A stretch of 64,000 bases of DNA from Tyto alba (lineage: Eukaryota; Chordata; Aves; Strigiformes; Tytonidae): the NCBI RefSeq assembly GCF_018691265.1, contig NW_024881316.1, forward strand, positions 10,662,819 through 10,726,818. The letters run 5' to 3'. The notes beneath the pieces are model-generated. The model did no database searches. It was not told where the DNA came from and was given only the letters and a program-made list of their open reading frames with translations. Shown piece by piece: positions 35,401-45,742 of the stretch. The position numbers and the translations under genes are program-made. Position 1 is the first letter of the stretch. Each line of letters starts with the position of its first letter.

Positions 35401-38400
35401 GCAGGCATGGTTGAAAGTAAATTCTCACTGCAGAAGAGTATTTTTGGGAGTCACTGCAGAAGTGGCATGGCCCTATGGCAGGAAAGGATCAGAGATCCCA
35501 AGGGGAGACCTGCAAGCCTGGCTCCAGGTTGCTTCTCTAGAAGTAAGAAGAAAGAATAAATAGGTCAGGTGGTGGGTTGCCCATATCACCATAGATCTGC
35601 CAGAGTGGATCTGCAGGGCTGGCAAATACTGCAGCCACTCTCTCCTTCAGTGACAGAAATTACTTTATCTCTGAGGTGATTAATACTGTTGAAACTGGAT
35701 GCACATTTATTTATCATGCTTTTGGATGCCATTGTTCATGTAGAAGAAAACATTATTTAACACTAAACAGATGATGAATGTCATTGAGCCATCCTTTGTA
35801 GCCTACACCCCATGTAAAAGAGAAAGCAATTGTCAATTTTTGGATGTGTGGTTTTGCCACCTAAAGGTGCGTTCTTTATGGTGACAGTGGGCATCAGTAA
35901 AAGATGGAAAAGAACATGGCTAGATCAGGAACAATGGTGGAGGTAACCACAGTTTGTTGACTGGTGATGTGAGAGCTGTCCCGAGTTTTTCTTGGTCTTT
36001 TCCACACTGGAAATCTTCCAAGATAACAGCAATAAAATTCCCACGTTTTCTCTGTTAAAGTATGAGTAAAATGTTTGTTTCAAGATCTTGATTAATAGTT
36101 TTGTTAGTTCAGCTTCACATGTTAAACTGACCCAAATTCTCTTCGGATCCTTGGTAGATCGCAGATCTAAGAGAAGCTGGGGCCTTATTTTGATATTTGG
36201 CAGCAATGCCAGGCTCACGTTAAGGCAGCCTGAGCTGCCCCTTTCCTGCCCCAGCCCAGCCCACTTGTTCCTGACCATCCACTGCATCTCCCATGTGAGT
36301 TTATCCATACTGCTTACGCAGCCACAAAATGAACCAGAGCGAGGAGCTCGACCCAGCGGAGCCCAGCAAAGAGGGAGGGGGAGGCTTGTTTGCTTTTCAG
36401 CTGCACCGATGCCGTGCCTTGTTCCACCGCACAGACAGTTTGCTCAGTGCGAGGGAGGAATCAGCGTGGAGAAGAAAGGGTGTGCGAGCCTGATGCTCAC
36501 GGCTGAGATAAGGAAAGGGCTTAGGGAGGGCTTGCAGCTGCTGCCACTCAAATCACGATGACCTACAGCTTACAAAAGTGCATTGCTTGTGCTGATTAGC
36601 TAGGTTGCTCCCAGGGAAGAGGCCCATAGCTAGAAGCAGGGTTGCACTGGAAACTATCCTTAAACAATGCCTTAGATTTTAATTTTATGCTGTTAGATAG
36701 ATAAAACCTCTTTTCTGCATGGCTGAAACTTCAGCTACCGAGTGGGTAAAGAAGATTACCTAGCAACAGCTCAGCCCGTTTCAAAGCTGGTACAAACTGT
36801 ATTGCAGAGAAGAATGGAAAATAATGAAGTGGGTTGTGTTTCAGAACAAAATGCCTTGTCTTTTAATTCTACCTGTTCCCTCTGTGGTCATCAACCTTTG
36901 CATCTAAGATAGAAACAGTCAAAACAGGCTTTCTATTTTAAACCAGCGTACCCTTGTGTACAACCAGCATTGTGTCCGAACTGTTTATGCTCATTTGAGA
37001 CTCTGTCTCATCGTTCAGTAATTTACATTTAATAAATCACTTTAGTTCTGTTCATGACTCTCTGCTGTTGTGTACCCAACATTTGCTGTCATGTTTTTCT
37101 AATTCTCCATGTTAGAGAACATGTGTAGGTAGGGCCTGAGTCACAGTCCACTAAGACTGATAAAAGTCTTTCACTGAAGTTTAGAAAGCTTCGCATGCGT
37201 CACGTAGCTTGTTTCTGACAAAACACCCAATTATAGTAAAAAATACAATACTAAACTCATTTTAGCAGATCTAACTCCCAGTACGCAGAAGGATATGTGG
37301 AGATTTTTCTCCCCAAAGGGGTTTTTGAAAAGCAGTTTCTGTAGAGCAGAGGTAGATATAGGAATTCACAAAGTGGCTTTTCGGAAGAAGTGTTAACATT
37401 TTCCAGTAAAAGTCTGCACCCTCTCAGTTCATAAAGATTGGTAGCCAAACCCCAAAACTTCAAACTACTCAGAAATCTAAGAAATTAATTTCAGGCAAGT
37501 AGAGAGTCATCTTTATACCTCCTGCCCTTTCCCATGGATCTTAATCTTTCTGAGTAACTCCCTAAAAGTCCATCTGGACAGTTTCACACCTATACTGAGT
37601 GAAGGTTTGAGTACAAGGATAATAGCTTTTTAAATGTTAATCTTAACCTAGCTACAGCAGGTAGAACCAGCAGTGGAAAGAGGTGGCAAGGACTTCAACT
37701 GTAGCTGTATGAACAGCAATGGACCACAGACACTATGTTCTCTGAGGAAAGGTCCATTCCATAATGTCCATTGTAAGTTGTCACTGTGCTATGAAGCCTA
37801 AAGTGGTGGGAATGTGAAAAAGAGTATTTCTAGGGAATTAGAAACATATTTCAAATGAAAAAAAAAAAAAAAACCAAACTTCCTTTCTCTAACAAATGCT
37901 CAGAAGACATGAATTTACAACCCATACAACAACATTGTCTAAAATGACATTTGCCAACTTATTCTTAAGGTTCCCTAGATCAGTGATGCTGCAGATGTAT
38001 ATGCTAGGGTATTCCTCTTGCTCTCTACTTCCTCTTGAGTGACGCTTTTTCGGGAAAGAGTAGCATGCGTTCTTGTAAAGCTTGTTCCACAATGCATACT
38101 GACGGAAAGCAAAACTAACCTCACAAGGGCAACCTTTGAGCATCTGATTTTTTTTTTTTACATATATATATATGCATACATGTATTTTATCTTAACTTAA
38201 TTTGTATAGAATATAAATATATATTCAGATTTTATTTTTAAAAGACTCGTGTGGCTGCCAGGCTAATCACTTTGCTTTACTCCATATTCCTTTCCTTCGC
38301 CTTTGGCCACTTTCTTGGGGTATTTTCAGGACTGCAAACACCTCAAGAGAGAGACTGTGGTCTTCATTTACATTTGTACAGTATGTTACGGATATTTTGT

Positions 38401-41268
38401 ATACTAAAGCCATATAAATAAAAACAGGTCTGTAGGTATTTTCTCAGGTACGATATTTTAGCTCATGCATGTATTATTCTTCACAGGCTTTATATTCACA
38501 TATAACCATAGTATATATATCTATAGGCACAAACTTATGATGCAGACAGTCTGAGAGAGTGCCTACGGGCAATAATCTTTTCTCCGTATGACCAATTGCA
38601 TGAGAAAAAGATTTCTGGTAGTACAGCAACCCAGAACTTGATCATGATGTACGCAGGTTTGTAGACTGAAACACTGACCCTCTCTTGGCTATTTCAGGCT
38701 GTAGAAGAGCGATAACCCTCTAGCAGCTACTGACTGGCTTAGTCTGCCTCTCACACTAACCAGGACCTCAGTTACTCCATTAGTTTTAACCACAGCCTCA
38801 ATTCAGGTCAAGGTTTTTACTAAGGTGTTCATATCCAAGCAACAGAGAAACTAGAAAGTGTAGCAACAGAACGGTGTTTTACTTTGTGGAATCCAGTCGC
38901 TCCCCAGCCCAGCTCCAAAGACTATGAGTCATCCTTTCCACTTACATAAATTAAATGAGTTTTTCGTATATTGTGTCATACTTTTCCCTACTGCTAGTCA
39001 TCTTCCATCGTGAAACTTTAGCTGGTTGATTACTTTATCCATACTCAAAGCACACTACTACCATATTATTTCATTTTATGCAGTAGACCATATATTCTTA
39101 AAGGTTACATCTGGGTGTTTTCTACAGTGTAGATTTCCCCTAAAAACCACTCTTCTCAGCTGATGTGAGTAAGGCCTCAGGTGTCTAGGTCAAACTGTAA
39201 GAACTCTAGGGAGACCAGCGTTAGTGTTCCAGGAATGACAGGCATCTTGCTTATAAGCCTGTTCTCCAGCTGCTTATCCCTGTTACATCAAGCACAGCAT
39301 CATTTCAGCTGCAGAGGAACAATAGCAAGGCATCTTGTTTTTCAGGCCTGCAAGTCAGTGCTTGAAGTCACAGCTGTTGTCCCTCTTCAGGAACAGCAAC
39401 CCTCTGGACAGACAGACACCTTCTTCCCTCTGTACAGACACACATCTTTCCAATTCCTTCCCAGATAGGTCTGCCAGCTACATCACCTACTAAGTAAATC
39501 ATCTGCCATGCCTGCACGTCAGGGCTGAGACTATTAACGTCCCCCTGTAGTGCCGTGAGACTGACACGTCATCGATACAGCACACGCATGTTTGCTGGTG
39601 TAGTCTGACAGCTTATGGTGACTACCCCAAGCATGATACACAATTCAGGGGCCTGGATTTAAAGCAGCTCCATCCTAAGGTCACTGGGTGTTCCCTGCCC
39701 ATACAGAGATTTACTCTACAGGTTGAACTAATGCTGTAATACTTTAGAGGCTTGAGCCGAAAATGTCATATCCCCAGAATGAAACCCTGAAGGAAAATTT
39801 AAGATTTAAATAAAGACTTGAAAGCAAGCTGCTTATGTTGCATCCATTAGTCTGTTAGTTTTATTACTCTTTCAGAAAGGACAGTGTAGTCCACATTCTA
39901 CTAAATGTCTGGGTTGTCTTCTGCTGGAAATGTTATTAAGAACTGTATCATAATTATGCACTACGGAATGACTCCAGGAGTTGATTTTGCTATTTGTTGC
40001 TGTTTCATTTTTACTTTGGACAGAAAAAGTAACTGTACTCTAATTTATATTTTAAGTCTGTGAGGTCTGGTGCCCCCTAATGTCTTGAAGATTAAAGACT
40101 GGTAATTTTGTTGCTGATTTCCTCTCAAAGTTTTCTATAGGAAGAACATTGTAAATGACATTTTATATTGCAGCACTCAAAACTTTGTTTCAACATCCCT
40201 TTTTGGTATTGCATACAAATAAGGAATAAAATCACTTTCTTTTTAAACCTTACTTTCATTTTCAAACCCAGAAAAGTATTTTTTTTTTCAGAATTTAGGT
40301 TCTTAATTATTTGTTGATACCAAACAAATAAGCATAAATTTAAAAATATTGAGCTCCTAGCACTTTATTTTGATTTTTAAAAGAGTCAGTGCATACTCAG
40401 CATTTTTAGATGTAGACGCCTACATATGTATTTGTTGTGGATGAAAGTATCTCACATGGTTATGATTTAATAACAATTTAAGATTTATACATAGCGTGAG
40501 GCAGATCACAGGTTAAATTTTAGCAGCACTTAGTGGTTGATTGATTTAAAGATTAACAAAGTGATTCAGTAAAATTTGGTTAAAATAGTGACCTGAGTAA
40601 AGATCCAAGAATTACAAGATTCACACTAACTACAGGGTATTCTAAATCAAAATATATATATATGTTTATATATAAAGTCTCAAAACATACACATAGGGAC
40701 AGCGTGGAAATACTTGCATATCTAGTGAAATGTATAGACATCCACAACCATAAAAGCAATTGTGCATATTTAAGCACCTGGATAAGTGAAGAGGTGGGTG
40801 GAAGAGGCTAGCCTATAGTTCAAATTTCCCTCTTCTCGAGTCTGGAACAAGTACTCACAATGTATCAGTATTTCTCAATGGGCGATAATTGAAGGTTGAG
40901 AAGTCTGACTTCATCCTGGCCTTCCAGCAGCTTTGTGGGCAGACAATCTTCAAATCTTGAGGATTCTGAGCCTCAGAGGCGTCCCAGCTCAGGGGCGATG
41001 CTCGTCACAGCCCGCTGCAATCCAGGAGAGCTCACAGGGTCTCGCTTTGCACTGCTATTTATCGAGTACAAGATAACAGATTTTCATCAGGTAATTTTCC
41101 ATTTCAGCCCAACTCAGATGACAGAATATTCCGGTATTTTCTACCAGTTGTGCAGGCCCAGAACTTGCTAGATCTTGGGGTTTTGATATCACCCCCTTTG
41201 GGCCACAACCAAGTACAGATGTACTAGGCTGTCAGGAAGAATTGATGGTTCTTACTGTTCTTTAAACA
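29451..41268. other. intergenic between BORCS6 and the LTR, no gene recognised
   Basis: Nearly 12 kb without a recognisable gene. Open frames of up to 157 codons (36088-36561 plus, 33301-33720 plus) overlap others, start at non-ATG codons and have no motifs. Two GC-richer patches (29720-30030 and 36180-36540) lack island-like CpG density. Simple (AT)n runs occur at 38162-38173 and 40652-40663. A motif cluster at 32816-32985 is described separately. Confidence 0.5.
32816..32985. promoter_or_regulatory. possible enhancer: two NF-kB-like sites, CRE and an inverted repeat
   Basis: GGGACTTTCC at 32911-32920 is a consensus NF-kB site, followed at once by AGTGACGTG (CRE-like). A second NF-kB-like GGGATTTTCC lies at 32976-32985. 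Upstream, AAAGTCAAA (32816-32824) and TTTGACTTT (32831-32839) form a perfect 9-base inverted repeat around a 6-base spacer. The clustering within 170 bases is suggestive only. Confidence 0.25.
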
Positions 41269-41590
41269 GTAAGAGAGGAGTGCAGAGACCAGGTGGGCTA
41301 AGAGAATGCCTTAATGCTCCGGTCCCCTGCCTTTGTCATTGTTCTCAAACGGTAGGAGAGGAGGGGGGCAGGAAGCAGGTGGGCTCGGGGGGGCACCTAA
41401 CGCTCTGGTCTACTGCCTTTCCTGGGCCATTTGAGTTGGCATGTGGTCTCTTCCCAAGCAAGAGGGGAGGTAGGAGGCAGAAGCTTTAAGGGAGTGCCTT
41501 TATGCTCTGGATCCTAATTTCCCAATTCATCTTGGGTTGGCATGTGACCCAAGGGGAGGGAAAATTGCACTAACCTCTGAGCAGCCCAAG
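41269..41590. repeat. degenerate minisatellite, 3-4 copies of about 95 bp
   Basis: A purine-rich core (AAGAGAGGAG / AGGAGAGGAGG / AAGAGGGGAGG / AAGGGGAGGG) recurs at about 41270, 41353, 41460 and 41550. Each of the first three is followed by a pyrimidine-rich part with ATGCTC(C/T)GG or ACGCTCTGG. GTTGGCATGTG occurs at 41436 and 41536. Copies differ by substitutions and indels. No coding role is apparent. Confidence 0.65.
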
Positions 41591-43878
41591 AGAGGAGGGG
41601 TTGCACCACCACAGTATTATAGAACTTAAACAGAAGCAACCATAATATTAACTTTCACTTCTATCTAAAACTATGTTTTCATTGTCCTGATTTTTAGGGT
41701 TTAAGAAAATGTATTTACTAGATAGATTCATCTGTTTCACAGAACATCCTGAGGGATGTTTTATTTTCTTATTACAGTCATTATTACTTTATTAACACAT
41801 GGAAAATAAAGTTATACTGAAACAGAACAGTAACAGGGTTGCTGACCTACATCAATATAAAAGAAGGTGACACCATGTGTTCTTCTTTTGGGCAAAATAC
41901 CTGATTTATCCACTTTGTGTAGAACAAGTAACTTCAATTATCTAGATACTTACAATATTAACATATGACATTAAAAGTGTAAGACATCAGCAATAATTTG
42001 GGTCAATGTGCAGTTTGCAGTTAGGAAAAAGAGTTAATGTGTGTGAGGGTTTGGTGTGTGGGTTTTTTTTATGGTTTTAAGTCAAGGGAGAACACAAGTT
42101 CAGCTCTCCATTACCTGAAACAATGTGGCCGAGCCGAAACCAAAGAAGTCAACTTAGCGATGGCACAGAGGATGAACCACATCCTGGGGAAATGACTTCT
42201 CAATCGTAGCGCCTGCTCTGCCAGGAAAAGGATTTAAGTTGGTGAGCAGAAACCTGAGTAAGGATACAGGCATCTGAATGCCTCTAGATGAAAGAAAATC
42301 AACATACAGAATAGGGGGAATGTTGTATCACAGGCTATCAGAACAGTCGAAGCTGCTTTCTCAAAGCAATCCTGGAAACAACCACTATGGCCACCTACAA
42401 GTTTCTTGTTCAAGCACAGCTATGTCGGCTTTTGGACATCACAGGAAGACTCGAGGAAACTGGTGCTCTCTGCTGGTACTTCAGGAAAAAGTCATTTTAA
42501 CTATTAACATAATGAAGTCAAGCAGGAAAGTACGTCCATTCACAAAGCCTGTTTGATGTCACACGCAAACATCATCCTGTGCCTGTGTAAATTGTTTCAA
42601 GGTGTTTAATATGGCCAAGCTCAGTGTAAACTATATACGCACAACACGTAACTGCTGTTAAAACTGTTGTTAAAATCTGTAAATAAACAAGTTCTCTAGA
42701 CCAGAAGGACACACCTCACCAAGGCAGCACTAGAGCAAGTTATGAGTAAACAGAGTCACTTGAAATCTGTCTGGTATCTGTGGCAGTCAATGCAGCAACA
42801 TGTTCTCAAACACAGGAGTACTCTATTACTCTGCTGGGCATTACTGGTCTTTTGGGTGATTGGGTTTTCCCAATGTAAAATTCCCTAAGGAATACACTGA
42901 ACAGTGATGACAGCAACAGGGATTATTTCCTGCTTCTGTATTCCCTGTACTATGCTCCACCTCTCAATGTCCTATTTATTCCATATTTGCTCTTAAAATA
43001 TAGATGAGAACCACCATTCCCATGTCACCATCAACTGACGAACAGACCGCCATTCATCTTGCTCAACAGCAGCTGTAACACTGTTTTGTTGGGGAAAAAA
43101 AAGGCATAACCTGCTTCCTCCTTTCTCATTCAACAACTGGCTTCAAACTGTCATCATTTTTGGTACCTGTCGTGGAGCAAGAGGATATGTGGCAAACAGA
43201 CCTAAGTGTCACAACTCAGGAAAAGCCCTCCAGTGTGGTGAAGGCGCCGTGCTGAATGTGCTACTCACGTTATGCTGGATTGCCAGAGGGACTTCCTCAG
43301 CTCCCCTCAGCCAACCCCAGAACCACCAAAAGGCTAAACTATGGATGAGCTCATTTTGGCTGTATGCTTCATTTTCACTCCCTATCTTATATTTAAAATT
43401 TCAAGTATTCGCCTTGTGCATTCCTAAATAAAAAGAGATGCACATATTCTCCCAGTTTAACTATCTTCACACGGTATTTTAGCTTTGTAGCTGTTAAATT
43501 TATTTTAAAAGCATATCAGAATCTGAAAGCTAGATGACAAGAACTGAGATTATTCATGATATATTTTTGTACTATTCTTCACATCTGCAAATGGTTTCGT
43601 TCCTAATTTTGCCACACTGCTGATGCTACTGTACGTTGCTTCTAATGTACTGAAATCAGAAACTGAATATCTTGCAGTCATTCTTTGCTTCTTGCTCTTT
43701 CTGAACAGGCCTTGCACTCCAGTTTCACTTTCTTTTCTGGCTGGTTTTCAGCACCACCTGGTGTCTGACTGTTGCTTGTTTCTTCTGTAAAGGAAAAATC
43801 AGCACCTTATTTCAAACATCAGAGTGATGTTTTAATGCAAGTGTATTTAACAGATAGGGAGTCTTTTGCTGTAGCAAG
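41591..43878. other. intergenic, no gene recognised
   Basis: AT-rich sequence without family-like frames. The largest frame (42278-42556, 92 codons) has no recognisable motif. The retroviral LTR begins at the end of this stretch. Confidence 0.5.
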
Positions 43879-44424
43879 TGCGCTGGTTTTCACTGGGATA
43901 GAGTTAATTTTCTTCACAGTAGCTACTATGGGGCTATATTTTGGATTTGTGCTGGAAGCAGTGCTGATGATGCAGTGGTGATTTCATTGTTGCTGAGCAG
44001 TGCTTGCACAGGGCCAAGGCCTTTTCTGCCTCTCAGCCCACCTTACCAGCAAGTGGGCTGGGGTTGCACCTGAAGTTGGGAGGGGGCACAGCCAGGGCAG
44101 CTGACAGACTGACCAAAGGGATATTCCATACCGTGTACCGGCATGCTCAGCATATAAAGCTGGGGCAAGGAAGGGGGGACATTCAGAGTGATGGCATTTC
44201 CCTTCCCCAGTCACCGTTACAAATGACGGTGCCTGGCTGTCCTGGGGATGGCTGCGCCCCTGCCTGCCCATGGGGAGTGGTGAATGAATTACTGTTATCA
44301 CCTTTGTCTTAACTCATGGGTTTTCTCACTTTTAGCTCTCCAATTCTCTTCCCCATCCCAGTGAGGGAGCGAGTGAGCAGCTGTCTGAGACTTAGTTGCT
44401 GGCTGGGGGTTACACCACAACAGT
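43879..44424 (+). mobile_element. endogenous retrovirus LTR
   Basis: The 546-base element begins TGCGCTGGTTTTCACTGGGA and ends GGTTACACCACAACA, with the TG...CA termini of retroviral LTRs. It closely resembles an LTR family common in bird genomes, including the CATATAAAGCTGGGG promoter region (TATAAA at 44153-44158) and the GTGGTGAATGAATT stretch near 44276. No AATAAA or ATTAAA is present between 44160 and 44424, so a poly(A) signal appears missing. Orientation is plus, the same as RNGTT. It is followed directly by proviral leader sequence, so this is the 5' LTR of a truncated provirus. The exact family name is not assigned. Confidence 0.85.
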
Positions 44425-44927
44425 CCTTTTTGGTGACCCAGTGTGGGGCTTGAAGGGTGCGAAATAATGAGATTTGATTGGAAGGTGTTAGATTAAATTT
44501 ATAGCTGTTATTGCTGTTTAGCTATTAATTGGCAGGCTCCTGTGCTTGCCATGGGGCTTGCTTGCCTTACGGTATATTAGCCTAGCGCTTGTTACTGGCT
44601 GCTTTTTGTTTTTGCTGCTTGCTGTAGTGCTGTACTGCTGATCATCTTCCTCAGCTGTGCCTGGGAACATTTTGCTAACAGCAATGGTGATGCATCTGGG
44701 CTGGCAGATGGCTGGGGCATCGCTGCTGTTTCTGTGCTGCTGCACTGGTCAGGATGGATCTCCAGCGTGAACTCGAGTCAAAGGGACTGTGACCTGCGGA
44801 TGAGTCCACGTGGGAGCAGGACACCTTGAAGCGTCTGTGGATAAATCCACACCAGAGCAGGTACGTCTCGAAGTGGCTGTGGTTACGTCTGTGCTGCAGC
44901 AGGTACACCTCTGAAGGGACTGTGGGA
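44425..44927 (+). mobile_element. truncated proviral leader with primer-binding site, no gag/pol/env
   Basis: Directly 3' of the LTR, a primer-binding-site-like TGGTGACCCAGTGTGGGG begins at 44433, eight bases after the LTR end. It is followed by a GC-balanced leader. The leader ends in about four imperfect units of roughly 42 bases (44762-44927), each with a core like CCACGTGGGAGCAGG, CCACACCAGAGCAGG or GTGCTGCAGCAGG and ending (G)CTGTGG. No retroviral reading frame follows and no 3' LTR is present, so the provirus was truncated here. It is inactive. Confidence 0.7.
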
Positions 44928-45180
44928 CCTTAAATATCCCTTTCACGCAGGCAAACACTGCCTGGCTATAATTCTTCAACTGAAGCCACCTAATGGTGCT
45001 TTAAGCCCATGGAGAATTTTCACTGGGATTCCGTATAGAAACACAGTTTTTGCTACGTGAAGCTATATGCAAGCCTAGTCTTTTTGGCCATGGTTCTACA
45101 AAAAGAAAGCCCAGTAGAGGGGCATCTCTGCTACACTGGCAAACTTCCTACGTACAGAGCAGGATAGCTGCGCTCCCAGC
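44928..45180. other. unique sequence between provirus and RNGTT CpG island
   Basis: About 250 bases of average composition, with no gene or named repeat. Confidence 0.5.
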
Positions 45181-45561
45181 TGGCGCAGGCATCCACCCGC
45201 TCCCACGTCCACCCGCGGCTAACAGGGAACATCCCGGGAAAACTAGAAGGAGGCCAAGCGCGACCCTCCGAGCCTCCAGCTCTCCGCAGCCCGGGACGCT
45301 TCCCAAGCCTGATGCAGCCTGCTACATCGGCACCCTTGGATTGCTTCCCAGTGCCCGCCCCGTCCCCCCCGAAACCCACCTAAACCCTTCCACGGGCGCC
45401 GCAGCCTTTGCCACCGGGTCCCGGCAGCTCCGGCTCCTTCCAGCCGAGCTCCCCCCCCCCCCCCCCCCCCGGCGCGGCGCGCGGCGGCCCCCCCGGCCCG
45501 GAAGCGGAAGCGGGCGCGGTGCGCTGTGGGCCAGCGGCGGCCGAGGCGGAGCTGGGTCTGA

Positions 45562-45591
45562 ATGAAGGCGCCGCGGGCCGGGCGCCGCTGA
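45562..45591 (+). other. possible uORF in the RNGTT 5' leader
   Basis: ATG at 45562 opens a nine-codon frame (MKAPRAGRR) that stops with TGA at 45589-45591, 87 bases before the RNGTT start. It would lie in the 5' UTR only if transcription starts upstream of it. The context (CTGAATGA) is weak. Confidence 0.3.
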
Positions 45592-45678
45592 GCGCCCCGG
45601 GGCCGCCCCGCTCCCCCTCCTCCTTCCCTCCCTTCCCCTCTCCCCCGCGGGCGGGCAGCGGCCGACCCGGGCCCCGCC

Positions 45679-45742
45679 ATGTCCTACAACAAGATCCCGC
45701 CGCGCTGGCTCCACTGCCCCAGGAGGGGGCAGCCCGTGGCAG
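45679..45742 (+). CDS. RNGTT: RNGTT coding exon 1
   Basis: 21 codons plus one base, from ATG in a good context (CCCGCCATGT) to GCAG|GTGAGC. It encodes the conserved start [18 protein letters not shown]; human has N for H and AH for SY near the start. Confidence 0.95.

Noticed and set aside
36088..36561. 157-codon plus-strand open frame in the gene desert
   Set aside because: Starts at a non-ATG codon, has no recognisable domain, overlaps another frame on the minus strand, and has no convincing splice or poly(A) context.
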